This document shows, piece after piece, positions 28,620 to 37,599 of a stretch of 64,000 nt of DNA. The stretch is from Azospirillum melinis. Its GTDB lineage: Bacteria; Pseudomonadota; Alphaproteobacteria; Azospirillales; Azospirillaceae. The position numbers and the translations under genes were made by a program. The notes under the pieces were generated by a model. It searched no databases. It saw only the letters and a program-made list of their open reading frames with translations, and was not told the origin of the DNA. The stretch spans positions 124,001 through 188,000 of the forward strand of contig NZ_WHOS01000006.1 in NCBI RefSeq assembly GCF_013340935.1. The letters run 5' to 3'. Positions within the stretch are counted from its first letter, which is position 1. Each line of letters begins with the position of its first letter.

Positions 28620-30470
28620 TTGGCAATCGCTCGTTTCGCAGGGGCCGCACTGTTGCTGGCAGGGGCCATGGCCGGCCCGGCGTCGGCACAGACCGGCACG
28701 CCCTCCGACAATGTGCCAACCGCATCGGTCCCCTCCGATAAAGCCACCCCACCCACAGCCGCGGCTCCGCCCGACGACGGCAACTGGGTGATGCCGGCCA
28801 AGAACTACGCCAGCACCCGCTACAGCGAACAGGACCAGATCAACGCCACGAATGTCCACGACCTTCAGGTGGCCTTCACCTTCTCCACCGGCATCGACCG
28901 CGGTCATGAGGCGGCGCCGCTGGTGGTGGGCGGAACGATGTACATCGTCACCCCCTTTCCCAACCGTCTGTTCGCGCTCGACCTGACCAAGCCCGGCGCG
29001 CCGGTGAAATGGAGCTTCGATCCGAAGCCGGCGGCCTCGGCGCAGGGGGTGGCCTGCTGCGATTATGTCAACCGGGGGGCCGCCTTCGCCGACGGCCGGC
29101 TGTTCTTCAACACGCTGGATAGCCAGACCATCGCCGTCGAGGCGGAAACCGGCCACGAGCTGTGGCGCACGCAACTGGGCGACATCAACAAGGGAGAGAC
29201 CATGACCATGGCTCCCCTGGTGGTGAAGGGAAAGGTGCTGGTCGGCAATTCGGGAGGCGAATTCGGCGTGCGCGGCTGGCTTACCGCGCTGGACGCCGCG
29301 ACCGGCAAGATCGCCTGGAAGGCTTACAGCACCGGCCCTGATGCCGACGTGCTGATCGGCCCGGACTACCAGCCCTTCTACGACAAGGAGAGGAGCACCA
29401 ACCTCGGCATGTCCAGCTGGCCGCCCGATGCCTGGACCATCGGCGGCGGCACGGTTTGGGGCTGGATTTCCTACGATCCGGAGCTGAACCTGATCTATCA
29501 CGGCACCGCCAACCCCGGCCCGTGGAACCCGGAACAGCGGCCGGGCGACAACAAATGGACCGGCGGAATCTTCGCCCGCAACCCCGATACGGGTCAGGCG
29601 CGCTGGTTCTATCAGGTGGTCCCCCACGACCTGTACGACCACGACGCCGTCAACGAGCTTCTGCTTCTCGACCTGCCGGTGAACGGCACGCTGCGCAAGA
29701 CCGTCGTCCGGCCGGAACGCAACGGCTACGTCTATGTGCTGGACCGCGCGACGGGGGAGGTGCTGTCGGCCGACCCCTATGCCGCCATCAACTCCTCTGC
29801 CGGCGTCGATCTGAAAACCGGCGAGCTGACGATGGTGGAGGCGAAGGCGCCGAAGATGGGCAAGGTCGTGCGCGACATCTGCCCGACGGCTCCGGGGTCG
29901 AAGGACTGGAACCCCTCCGCCTTTTCGCCGCGCACCGGCCTGATCTACATCCCCCACATGAATCTCTGCATGGACTGGCAGAGTGCGGAGGCCAACTACA
30001 TCGCCGGCACTCCCTACATCGGGGCGGAGGTGCGGATGTTCGCCGGTCCCGGCGGCAACCGCGGCGAGCTGTCGGCCTGGGATCCGCTCAAGCGCGCCAA
30101 GGCCTGGAGCGTGAAGGAAGATTTGCCGCTGTGGAGCGGCGCGCTCGCCACCGCCGGCGACCTGCTGTTCTACGGAACCATGGAAGGCTGGTTCAAGGCG
30201 CTCGACGCCCGCACCGGCGAGGAGCTTTGGCGCTTCAAGGCCGGCTCCGGGATCATCGGCCAACCCATCGCCTACCGGGGGCCGGACGGGCGCGAATACA
30301 TCGCCGTGCTGTCGGGGGTCGGCGGCTGGGCCGGAGCGGTGGTGGTCGGCGACCTCGACCCGCGCGATTCCTCCGCGGCTTCCGGCTGGGCGAACGCCGT
30401 CGCCGATCTGAAGCAGAAGACCACAAAGGGGGGGATGCTGTATGTCTTCGCCCTTCCACAGCGCCGTTAG
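28620..30470 (+). CDS. xoxF: PQQ-dependent alcohol dehydrogenase, lanthanide-type (XoxF-like)
   Basis: A 616-residue periplasmic quinoprotein with a signal peptide cut near A-S-A-Q (residues 21-24); it starts at TTG 28620. It is an eight-bladed propeller methanol/ethanol dehydrogenase. Adjacent Cys146-Cys147 in A-C-C-D-Y-V-N-R-G make the disulfide ring over PQQ. In P-H-D-L-Y-D-H-D-A-V-N-E, Asp340 is the catalytic base position and Asp342, two residues on, is the extra Asp that marks lanthanide-dependent enzymes (Ala in calcium MxaF). It oxidises a primary alcohol and passes electrons to cytochrome c. The operon supplies cytochrome c, the oxidase and XoxJ. No MxaI-like small subunit is present. 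Confidence 0.88.
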   Translation: MAIARFAGAALLLAGAMAGPASAQTGTPSDNVPTASVPSDKATPPTAAAPPDDGNWVMPAKNYASTRYSEQDQINATNVHDLQVAFTFSTGIDRGHEAAPLVVGGTMYIVTPFPNRLFALDLTKPGAPVKWSFDPKPAASAQGVACCDYVNRGAAFADGRLFFNTLDSQTIAVEAETGHELWRTQLGDINKGETMTMAPLVVKGKVLVGNSGGEFGVRGWLTALDAATGKIAWKAYSTGPDADVLIGPDYQPFYDKERSTNLGMSSWPPDAWTIGGGTVWGWISYDPELNLIYHGTANPGPWNPEQRPGDNKWTGGIFARNPDTGQARWFYQVVPHDLYDHDAVNELLLLDLPVNGTLRKTVVRPERNGYVYVLDRATGEVLSADPYAAINSSAGVDLKTGELTMVEAKAPKMGKVVRDICPTAPGSKDWNPSAFSPRTGLIYIPHMNLCMDWQSAEANYIAGTPYIGAEVRMFAGPGGNRGELSAWDPLKRAKAWSVKEDLPLWSGALATAGDLLFYGTMEGWFKALDARTGEELWRFKAGSGIIGQPIAYRGPDGREYIAVLSGVGGWAGAVVVGDLDPRDSSAASGWANAVADLKQKTTKGGMLYVFALPQRR

Positions 30471-31020
30471 GACGGCCCTGCTCGCCATCCCCTTGGCAGG
30501 CCTGGGGCTGGCGGCCTGCGACCGCGAGGATCGGGAGCCGCGCGGCGCCCCGGTGGGCGACAGCGGTCCGGCCGCCATCACCCAGGGCTCGCTCTATGCC
30601 GGCGAGCCCTCCCCGCCCCGCCCCAGCCACCGCGAGTATGAGAACAACGCCTACCACCTCTCCCAGGGCAAGCAGCTTTACACCTCATTCAACTGCAACA
30701 CCTGCCACGCCAACGGCGGCGGCGGCATCGGCCCGGCGCTGATGGACGACAAATGGATTTACGGCGGCACGCTGGACAACATCTACGCCACCATCGTCCA
30801 GGGGCGGCCCAACGGCATGCCCTCCTTCCGCAACAAAATCCCCGAACAGCAGGTCTGGCAACTCGCCGCCTATGTCCGCTCGCTGAGCGGCCAGACGCCG
30901 AAAGCCGCCTCGCCGTCGCGCAACGACACCCTGAACGCCAAGCCGGCCGAACAGCGCATGCCGAAGGAGGAGCCGAAGGGCAGCAGCCCGGGCGGTCCCA
31001 ACCTGGAAGGCCGGCAATGA
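30442..31020 (+). CDS. Class I cytochrome c lipoprotein, electron acceptor of the dehydrogenase
   Basis: A 192-residue protein with a lipobox-like L-A-A-C near residue 26, so membrane-tethered on the periplasmic side. One haem-binding C-N-T-C-H near residue 85 and a C-terminal Met ligand candidate in G-M-P-S-F-R-N. It overlaps the dehydrogenase gene by 29 bp and the next gene by 4 bp. By position it links XoxF to the oxidase (a XoxG-like role, although the sequence is too short to call it xoxG). Confidence 0.82.
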   Translation: MSSPFHSAVRTALLAIPLAGLGLAACDREDREPRGAPVGDSGPAAITQGSLYAGEPSPPRPSHREYENNAYHLSQGKQLYTSFNCNTCHANGGGGIGPALMDDKWIYGGTLDNIYATIVQGRPNGMPSFRNKIPEQQVWQLAAYVRSLSGQTPKAASPSRNDTLNAKPAEQRMPKEEPKGSSPGGPNLEGRQ

Positions 31021-32054
31021 AAAGGGCCGGCGGACTTGCCACCGCGGCCTTGACGGCAGCGGCCCTGACCGTCCTCCTGACGGGCTGCGAGGGGGTGCAG
31101 TCGGCGCTCGACCCTGCCGGCCATCAGGCCGGACGGATCGCCGGCCTGTGGTGGCTGTTCCTCGGCGTGCTGACCGTCATTTACCTGCTGGTGCTGGCCG
31201 GGTTGCTGATCGCAGCAATCCGCCCACGCCGCCGCGGCCGCCTGCACCAGGGACCGGCTTTCGCCAAGGAGCCGCCCATCGAACGCCGGCTGACCCGTGG
31301 GCTGACCGCCTGGGCGGTGGGGACCGGGGTCATCATCCTCACGCTGACCGGCCTCAGCTATGCCGTCGACCGCGACGTATTGGGCCTGACCGGACGGGCC
31401 GAGTTGGAGATCGAGGTCACCGCCAAGCAATGGTGGTGGCAGGTCAAGTACAACGACCCGGTCCCCAGCCGCAGCTTCGAAACCGCCAACGAGATCCGCC
31501 TGCCGGTCGGTGTGCCGGTGCGGGTGGTGCTGAAGTCGCAGGACGTCATCCACAGCTTCTGGGTGCCCAACCTGCATGGCAAGACCGACCTGATCCCCGG
31601 CCGCGTCAACGAAACCACGCTGACCGCCGACCGGGAAGGCCGCTTCCGCGGCCAATGCGCGGAGTTCTGCGGCTTTCAGCATGCCAACATGGCGCTGGAT
31701 GTGCTGGCGATGCCGCGCGACCGGTTCGACGCCTGGCGCGCCGCCCAGCTCTCCTCCGCGCCCGCGCCCGGCGACGCATTGCAGGAGCAGGGCCGGCAGG
31801 TCTTCCTCAGCTCCGCCTGCGTGATGTGCCACACCATCCATGGCACCAGTGCCGCCAGCCGGGTCGGTCCCGACCTGACCCATGTCGCCGGCCGCCTGTC
31901 GCTCGCCGCCGGAACCCTGCCCTACAACAAGGGCAATCTCGCCGGCTGGATCGCCGACCCGCAGCGCATCAAGCCCGGAACGCGGATGCCGGTCACCGGC
32001 CTGTCGCCCGACCAGCTGCAGGGGGTGGTCGCCTATCTGGACAGCCTGAAATGA
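31017..32054 (+). CDS. coxB: caa3-type cytochrome c oxidase subunit II with fused cytochrome c
   Basis: A 345-residue protein: signal or lipobox (V-L-L-T-G-C), two transmembrane helices (about residues 42-65 and 97-117), then a CuA cupredoxin domain with the full ligand set (His in V-I-H-S-F-W, and C-A-E-F-C-G-F-Q-H-A-N-M), then a C-terminal haem c domain with C-V-M-C-H and a Met in T-R-M-P-V. The fusion makes this a caa3-type entry point for electrons. ATG at 31017 overlaps the previous stop (ATGA). Confidence 0.9.
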   Translation: MKRAGGLATAALTAAALTVLLTGCEGVQSALDPAGHQAGRIAGLWWLFLGVLTVIYLLVLAGLLIAAIRPRRRGRLHQGPAFAKEPPIERRLTRGLTAWAVGTGVIILTLTGLSYAVDRDVLGLTGRAELEIEVTAKQWWWQVKYNDPVPSRSFETANEIRLPVGVPVRVVLKSQDVIHSFWVPNLHGKTDLIPGRVNETTLTADREGRFRGQCAEFCGFQHANMALDVLAMPRDRFDAWRAAQLSSAPAPGDALQEQGRQVFLSSACVMCHTIHGTSAASRVGPDLTHVAGRLSLAAGTLPYNKGNLAGWIADPQRIKPGTRMPVTGLSPDQLQGVVAYLDSLK

Positions 32055-33568
32055 GCGCCCGCAGCGAAAAGCCCGTCATCCGCCGCGACGGCCCGGCGCT
32101 GGGCGAAGCGGAGACGCATCGCCGCCTGTCGCTGAGCTGGGCGACGCCGCCCGGCCTGTGGGGCTGGCTGTCCAGCGTCGACCACAAGCAGGTCGGCCGC
32201 CGCTACATCGTCACCGCCTTCGTCTTCTTCCTGCTGGCGGGACTGCTGGCGCTCGCCATGCGGATGCAGCTGTCGGGGCCGGAGCGGACGCTGCTGTCGC
32301 CCGACCGCTACAACCAGATCTTCACCATGCACGGCACGACGATGATGTTCCTCTTCGCCGTGCCGGTGATGGAGGCCTTCGCCATCTTCCTGGTGCCGCT
32401 GATGGTTGGCACCCGCGCCATCGCCTTTCCCCGCCTGAACGCCTTCAGCTATTGGGTCTATCTGGCCGGCGGCGTGATGCTGTGGGTGGCCTTCATCCTG
32501 AATGCCGGGCCGGATGTCGGCTGGTTCGCCTACGTGCCGCTGTCGGGACCCCAGTTCTCACCCGGAAAACGCGTCGATTTCTGGGCGCAGATGATCACCT
32601 TCACCGAGGTGGCGGCGCTTGCCGTTTCGGTGGAGATCATCGTCACCGTCTTCAAGCAGCGCGCACCCGGCATGTCGCTGAACCGCATCCCGCTGTTCGT
32701 CTGGGGACAGCTGGTCACCTCCTTCATGGTGGTGTTCGCCATGCCGGCGGTGATGGTGTCCAGCAGCATGCTGATCATGGACCGGCTGATCGGCACCCAT
32801 TTCTTCAACCCGGCGGAAGGCGGCGACGCCCTTTTGTGGCAGCACCTGTTCTGGTTCTTCGGCCATCCGGAGGTCTACATCATCTTCCTGCCGGCGACCG
32901 GCTTCGTCTCCTCCATCCTGCCGACCTTCGCGCGCCGGCCGATCTTCGGCTACACCGCGCTGGTACTGGCGCTGTTCGCCACCGGGTTCCTCGGCTTCGG
33001 GCTGTGGGTGCACCACATGTTCGCCACCGGGCTGCCGCATCTGGGCAACAGCTTCTACACCGCGGCCAGCATGACCATCGCCATCCCCAGCGGCATCCAG
33101 ATCTTCTGCTGGATCGCCACCCTGTGGGACGGACGGCCGCGCTTCGCCACGCCGCTGCTGTTCGTCATCGGCTTCATCGTCGTTTTCGTGCTGGGCGGGC
33201 TCAGCGGCATCATGCTGGCCTCGGTCCCGCTCGACAGTCAGGCGCATGACACCTATTTCGTCGTCGCCCATTTCCACTATGTGCTGATCGGCGGCGCGGT
33301 GTTCCCGCTGTTCGGCGCCGTCTATTACTGGTTCCCGAAATTCACCGGCCGGATGCTGTCGGAACGGGCAGGAGCCTGGAACTTCTGGCTGTTCTTCATC
33401 GGCTTCAACCTGACCTTCTTCCCGATGCACATCCTGGGGCTGATCGGCATGCCGCGGCGGGTCTACAGCTATCCGGCGGGGATGGGGTGGGACGGGCCGA
33501 ACCTGCTGGCGAGCGCCGGTGCAGTGATCCTGGCGGCCGGTGTCGCGACCTTCCTCGGCAATGTCTAG
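32051..33568 (+). CDS. coxA: Cytochrome c oxidase subunit I, ending at an in-frame amber codon
   Basis: A 505-residue haem-copper oxidase core. All ligands are visible: low-spin haem His in F-T-M-H-G-T, CuB and Tyr in G-H-P-E-V-Y, the W-V-H-H-M-F pair, and A-H-F-H for both haems. All twelve core helices are complete before the TAG at 33566-33568, which follows F-L-G-N-V at the end of helix 12. The same frame then continues open for 138 codons (33569-33982) with matching subunit I tail sequence, so the stop is probably a recent mutation, a sequencing error or a readthrough codon. ATG overlaps the coxB stop. Confidence 0.88.
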   Translation: MSARSEKPVIRRDGPALGEAETHRRLSLSWATPPGLWGWLSSVDHKQVGRRYIVTAFVFFLLAGLLALAMRMQLSGPERTLLSPDRYNQIFTMHGTTMMFLFAVPVMEAFAIFLVPLMVGTRAIAFPRLNAFSYWVYLAGGVMLWVAFILNAGPDVGWFAYVPLSGPQFSPGKRVDFWAQMITFTEVAALAVSVEIIVTVFKQRAPGMSLNRIPLFVWGQLVTSFMVVFAMPAVMVSSSMLIMDRLIGTHFFNPAEGGDALLWQHLFWFFGHPEVYIIFLPATGFVSSILPTFARRPIFGYTALVLALFATGFLGFGLWVHHMFATGLPHLGNSFYTAASMTIAIPSGIQIFCWIATLWDGRPRFATPLLFVIGFIVVFVLGGLSGIMLASVPLDSQAHDTYFVVAHFHYVLIGGAVFPLFGAVYYWFPKFTGRMLSERAGAWNFWLFFIGFNLTFFPMHILGLIGMPRRVYSYPAGMGWDGPNLLASAGAVILAAGVATFLGNV

Positions 33569-33982
33569 CACAGCCTGAAGCACGGCGTCGCCGCCGGCGA
33601 CAATCCGTGGCAGGCGTCGACCCTGGAATGGGCCACCTCCTCCCCGCCGCCCAGCTACAATTTCGTCCACATCCCCGTGGTGACCGGACGGGAGGCGCTG
33701 TGGACTGAGCCCGACGGCCTGCCCGTCGTCTGCGGCCTGCGGGTGGACCAGCGCGAGCTTCTGCTGACCAGCGTGGTCGACGCCGATCCAGAGGTTCGGG
33801 AACCCTCACCGGAGCCGTCGATCTGGCCTCTGCTGTCGGCGCTGGCGGTCACTGTCCTGTTCATCGGCTCGATCTTCACGCCTTGGGCGGTGGTGTGGGG
33901 CGCCGTTCCGCTGGCGGTCGGGCTGATCGGCTGGTTCTGGCCGAAATCGCCGCCCGACACTCCGGAACCGGTGATCGACTGA
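33569..33982 (+). other. Frame-continuing C-terminal tail of subunit I after the amber codon
   Basis: In the coxA frame after TAG, the sequence reads a conserved oxidase tail: [21 protein letters not shown], then two hydrophobic helices (about 33821-33875 and 33882-33925). It ends at TGA 33980-33982, overlapping the start of subunit III by one base. No good start codon with a ribosome binding site precedes it, so it is either lost from the protein or made by readthrough, giving 643 residues in all. Confidence 0.75.
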
Positions 33983-34590
33983 TGGACCAATCCCCCCGCT
34001 TCGCCGCCGACCTCGCCCATCTGCCGACCAGCGCGCACGGGCCGCGTTCGCTCACTTGGTGGGGCACGCTGGGCTTCATCCTGATCGAGGGCGCCGGTTT
34101 CGCGCTGGCCGCCGCCGCTTACTTCTACCTGATGGGCCAGACGGAGACCTGGCCGCCCGGGCTGGCTCCGCCCGACTGGCTGTGGGGAACGCTCCAGCTT
34201 GTCCTGACGCTGGTCAGCCTGATCCCCAACCTGTGGACCGACCGGGTCGCCCATGCCGACGATCTGCGGAAGGTGCGGATTGGCTTGGTGGTCATGTCGG
34301 CGGTCGGGCTGCTCACCCTGGTGATTCGCGCCTTCGAATTCGGGGCGCTGAACTGCCGGTGGGACGACAACGCCTATGGCTCCATCGTCTGGCTACTGCT
34401 GGGGCTGCACGCCACCCACCTGATCACCGATGTCGGCGACACGCTGGTCCTGACGGTTCTGATGTTCACCAGACATGTCGAGCCGCGCCGCTTCACGGAC
34501 GTCACCGACAACTGCGTTTACTGGAACTTCGTGGTGGCCGCCTGGGTCCCACTCTGGGCGCTGCTCTACGTCGTGCCGAGGCTGGTCTGA
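33982..34590 (+). CDS. coxC: Cytochrome c oxidase subunit III
   Basis: A 202-residue membrane protein with five to six hydrophobic helices. Family marks are L-I-E-G near the first helix, F-E-F-G-A-L in the middle, L-L-G-L-H-A-T-H-L near residue 140 and V-Y-W-N-F-V-V-A-A-W near the end. Start ATG at 33982 overlaps the preceding TGA (TGATG). This is the short five-helix form, which fits with extra helices being carried by the subunit I tail. Confidence 0.85.
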   Translation: MDQSPRFAADLAHLPTSAHGPRSLTWWGTLGFILIEGAGFALAAAAYFYLMGQTETWPPGLAPPDWLWGTLQLVLTLVSLIPNLWTDRVAHADDLRKVRIGLVVMSAVGLLTLVIRAFEFGALNCRWDDNAYGSIVWLLLGLHATHLITDVGDTLVLTVLMFTRHVEPRRFTDVTDNCVYWNFVVAAWVPLWALLYVVPRLV

Positions 34591-34591
34591 G

Positions 34592-34939
34592 ATGGCGGCC
34601 CGGAGCACTCCCCTCACCGCCTGGGCCGGCTGGCTGGCCGGTCCCCTGGGCTGGCTCATCCAGCATCAGGGCGGCTCCAACACGGTGTTCTGGAACTGCG
34701 CGCTGGGCCGCCCGTCCCTGGTGGTGACGTTGGGGGTGGTCGGCGCGCTGGTCGCGCTGGCCGGCGGCTGGCTGTCCTGGCGGGCGATGCGCAACGCCGG
34801 ACCGGCCGATGCCGCGGCACCTGGCCGGGGAAGCCAGCGCTTCATCGCCATGCTGGGCGTGCTGGCGGTGCTGATCTTCCTGGTGGCGATCGCCGGACAG
34901 ACGATGGCCGGGATCATGCTGCGGGGGTGCGGCAGATGA
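34592..34939 (+). CDS. Small membrane protein of the oxidase operon, unknown function
   Basis: A 115-residue protein with two clear hydrophobic helices (about residues 43-66 and 83-107) and a polar N-terminus. It starts one base after the coxC stop and its own stop overlaps the CtaG start. I recognise no family motif. Position suggests an oxidase accessory subunit or assembly partner. Confidence 0.7.
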   Translation: MAARSTPLTAWAGWLAGPLGWLIQHQGGSNTVFWNCALGRPSLVVTLGVVGALVALAGGWLSWRAMRNAGPADAAAPGRGSQRFIAMLGVLAVLIFLVAIAGQTMAGIMLRGCGR

Positions 34940-35832
34940 TGAGCCAGCTGAGGACATTGGGCGCGCTGGCCCTGCTGCTCCTCCCGTCCCCCGCCCTCGC
35001 CCATGGCAGCAGCGGCGAAAGCATCGCCTTCGAGCCCTGGCTCGGCCTGCCGCTGCTGCTGAGCGGCATGCTGTACCTGACTGGCTCTTTGCGTCTGGCG
35101 GCGCGGCGGCACCGGCCGGGAGGGGGCCGGCGGACGCTGCTGTTCGCCGGAGGCTGGCTTCTGCTGGCGCTGCCGCTGGCGACGCCGCTGCATCTGTGGG
35201 GCGGCCGGTCCTTTGCCGCCCATATGGTGGAGCATGAAATCATCATGGTGCTGGCGGCGCCGCTGCTGGCATTGGCCCGCCCGCTCGGCGTGCTGCTCTG
35301 GGGGATACCGGGCGGGGTGCGGCGCCGGCTGGTGCAGGCGGGGCGGCAGCCGCTCCGCGGCGTCTGGCGGCCTGTCACCGGCCCGCTGACCGCGACCGCC
35401 TTGCAAACGGCCGTGCTGTGGCTGTGGCACATCCCCGCAGCGTTCGAGGCGGCTGTCCATTCGCCGGTGCTCCACGCTCTCCAGCACATGAGTTTCCTTG
35501 CCTCGGCGGTGCTGTTCTGGTGGGCGCTGGCCTTCGGGCGCGCCGGACGGCATGGCTATGGCCTGGGGGCGCTGTGCCAGTTCCTGACGGCCCTGCAAAG
35601 CGGGCTTCTCGGGGCGCTGCTGACGCTTGCCGGGACGCCCTGGTACCCGACTTACGCCATCCGGACAGAGGGCCGCCTGTCACCGCTGGAGGACCAGCAG
35701 CTGGCCGGCATCGTGATGTGGATTCCGGCCGGACTGGTTCATGCCGGCGCCGCTTTCGTGCTGATCGCGCTGTGGCTCAACGGCCCGCGGCGTCGCCCAG
35801 GGAGGAACCGCGATGTTCTTTGGGCGGAGTAG
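34936..35832 (+). CDS. ctaG: CtaG/caa3-type cytochrome c oxidase assembly factor
   Basis: About 298 residues, from ATG 34936 overlapping the previous stop; GTG 34927 is also possible. It has an N-terminal signal-like helix ending P-A-L-A-H-G and about seven further helices. The caa3_CtaG signature is seen in H-M-V-E-H-E-I-I-M-V-L-A-A-P and L-W-L-W-H-I-P, with conserved His residues likely binding copper. The family helps copper delivery to oxidase subunit I. It is the last oxidase-specific gene; the next gene overlaps it by 20 bp. Confidence 0.85.
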   Translation: MMSQLRTLGALALLLLPSPALAHGSSGESIAFEPWLGLPLLLSGMLYLTGSLRLAARRHRPGGGRRTLLFAGGWLLLALPLATPLHLWGGRSFAAHMVEHEIIMVLAAPLLALARPLGVLLWGIPGGVRRRLVQAGRQPLRGVWRPVTGPLTATALQTAVLWLWHIPAAFEAAVHSPVLHALQHMSFLASAVLFWWALAFGRAGRHGYGLGALCQFLTALQSGLLGALLTLAGTPWYPTYAIRTEGRLSPLEDQQLAGIVMWIPAGLVHAGAAFVLIALWLNGPRRRPGRNRDVLWAE

Positions 35833-36238
35833 ACGCATCGCCATCGTCGTTTTCGCACTGGCCGTCGCCTCAGGCGCCGCCGGAGTGGCGTTGGAGACGA
35901 TGCAGGAAGGCAACAAGGCGTACCGGCGCGCCGCCGAGATCACCGGCGGCGATCCCCATGCCGGAGAGGAGGCAGTGCTGCGCTATGGCTGCGGCAGCTG
36001 CCACACCATCCCCGGCATCATCCGCGCCCGTGGGCTGGTCGGCCCGCCCTTGAGCGGGTTCGGCAGCCGGATTTATATCGCCGGCGTCCTCGCCAACAAC
36101 CCGGACAACCTCGTGCGCTGGATCCAGGACCCACCGTCGGTCTCCCCGCGCACCGCCATGCCGAAGCTGGGGGTTACCGATGGCGATGCCCGCGACATCG
36201 CTGCCTATCTCTACACCCTGACGGAGGGCAACTGGTGA
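35813..36238 (+). CDS. Membrane-anchored cytochrome c
   Basis: A 141-residue protein with one N-terminal helix (residues 8-26) that looks uncleaved, then a class I cytochrome c domain with C-G-S-C-H near residue 60 and a Met ligand in R-T-A-M-P-K-L-G. A second carrier in an operon that already has one lipoprotein cytochrome c and one fused to CoxB. It may serve the dehydrogenase directly or feed another oxidase. The stop overlaps the xoxJ start. Confidence 0.82.
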   Translation: MFFGRSRRIAIVVFALAVASGAAGVALETMQEGNKAYRRAAEITGGDPHAGEEAVLRYGCGSCHTIPGIIRARGLVGPPLSGFGSRIYIAGVLANNPDNLVRWIQDPPSVSPRTAMPKLGVTDGDARDIAAYLYTLTEGNW

Positions 36239-37038
36239 TGCGCCGCCCGAGCCTGCCAACCCTGCTGGTCGCCTGTCTGCTCGCCTCTCCCACAACCGCC
36301 GCCGAGACGTTGCGCGTCTGCGCCGATCCCAACAACCTTCCCTACAGCAACGACCGCGGCGAAGGGTTCGAGAACCGGATCATGGAGCTGCTGGCCCACG
36401 ACATGGGGATCAAGGTGGGCTACACATGGTGGGCGCAGCGCCGCGGCTTCATCCGCAACACGCTGAAGGCCGGCCTCTGCGACGTCATCGCCGGGGTGCC
36501 GTCGACGATGGAGATGCTGGCGGTCACCCGGCCCTATTACCGCTCCACCTACGTCTTCGTCACCGCAACCGACCGCGGTCTGGACATCCGCAGCTTCGAC
36601 GACCCGCGGCTGCGCAGCCTGAAGGTCGGCGTTCAGATGATCGGTGACGACTTCTCCAACGCGCCGCCGGCCCATGCGCTGAGCCGCCGCGGCATCGTCA
36701 CCAACGTTCGCGGCTACCTCGTCTACGGCGACTATACCAAGCCCAACCCCACTGCCCGCATCGTTGAGGCAGTGGTGAATGGGGAATTGGATGTCGCGGT
36801 GGTGTGGGGGCCGCAGGCCGGCTATTTCGCAGCGCGCCAGCCGGCGCCGCTGACCATTATGCCGGTCACCCCTGGTGTCGACAGCCCGACTTTGCCGATG
36901 ATGTTCGACATCTCCATGGGCCTGCGCAAGGAGGACGTCACCCTGCGCCGCCGGTTGGAGGACGCGGTCGAGCGCAACCGTGCCGCCATCGACCGAATTC
37001 TGGCCGATTACGGCGTTCCCCGCACCGATCCGCCATAG
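36238..37038 (+). CDS. xoxJ: XoxJ/MoxJ-like quinoprotein dehydrogenase-associated periplasmic protein
   Basis: About 266 residues, from ATG 36238 (TGATG overlap; GTG 36235 also possible), with a Sec signal peptide. It has the fold of a family-3 solute-binding protein, but it is the kind encoded beside PQQ dehydrogenases: T-L-R-V-C-A-D-P-N-N-L-P-Y-S-N at the mature start and G-E-L-D-V-A-V-V-W-G-P-Q-A-G-Y late. XoxJ is thought to help activate XoxF. With no ABC permease or ATPase nearby, a transport role is unlikely. Last gene of the operon. Confidence 0.85.
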   Translation: MRRPSLPTLLVACLLASPTTAAETLRVCADPNNLPYSNDRGEGFENRIMELLAHDMGIKVGYTWWAQRRGFIRNTLKAGLCDVIAGVPSTMEMLAVTRPYYRSTYVFVTATDRGLDIRSFDDPRLRSLKVGVQMIGDDFSNAPPAHALSRRGIVTNVRGYLVYGDYTKPNPTARIVEAVVNGELDVAVVWGPQAGYFAARQPAPLTIMPVTPGVDSPTLPMMFDISMGLRKEDVTLRRRLEDAVERNRAAIDRILADYGVPRTDPP

Positions 37039-37129
37039 GATCGGCAGGTGCTTCGGCTCTGTTGCGGCGTGTCGCGTTGTTGCACGGATGGATCCGGTGG
37101 GGTAGGTCGTGGCGCCGTTCTTCGTTAGC

Positions 37130-37545
37130 CGGATTTCCCACGACGCCGCACAAGGCGAACGCCGCCCGTCGCCATCACATCCCGCGACCGAAGCGGAAGG
37201 TGACGAGCTGGGCCGAGTACGACGCATCGCTGCGCCTGCGCGGCAGCCTGACCGTCTGGGTCTCCGACGAGGCAATCGCGCATTGGAAGGCGGCGCCGCG
37301 GACCACGCCGGGCGGACAGCCCAGCTACTCCGACTTGGCGATCACGACGGCCTTGATGCTGCGCGCCGTGCTCCGACTGGCGTTGCGTCAGACCGAGGGG
37401 CTGATCGCCTCCGTCCTGCGGCGCTTGGCCTCGACCTACCGGTGCCGGACCATTCCACCATCGCCCGGCGCGCCAGAACGGTGGCGCTGCCGGGCACACA
37501 GCCCTGCTACAGCGGAGCGCTCCACCTGCTGGTGGACAGCACCGG
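37130..37545 (+). pseudogene. IS5-family transposase relic (N-terminal part)
   Basis: Reads K-A-N-A-A-R-R-H-H-I-P-R-P-K-R-K-V-T-S-W, then R-G-S-L-T-V-W-V-S-D-E-A-I and Y-S-D-L-A-I-T-T-A-L-M, nearly identical to the relic at 51284-52143. A frameshift near 37425 moves the reading into another frame (L-P-V-P-D-H-S-T-I-A-R-R), and homology stops near 37545. It closes the respiratory operon on its right side. Plus strand, opposite to the copy at 51-52 kb. Confidence 0.75.
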
Positions 37546-37599
37546 AAGGAACCATAAAGAGGCCGGTGCTGCGCCCAACATTCCGCCACGCGCCAACAA

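Noticed and set aside
28359..30581. 740-codon minus-strand open frame
   Set aside because: Antisense to the XoxF-like gene, which carries all family motifs and an operon context.
32558..33670. 370-codon minus-strand frame opposite coxA
   Set aside because: Antisense shadow; its presence does not explain the amber codon in coxA.
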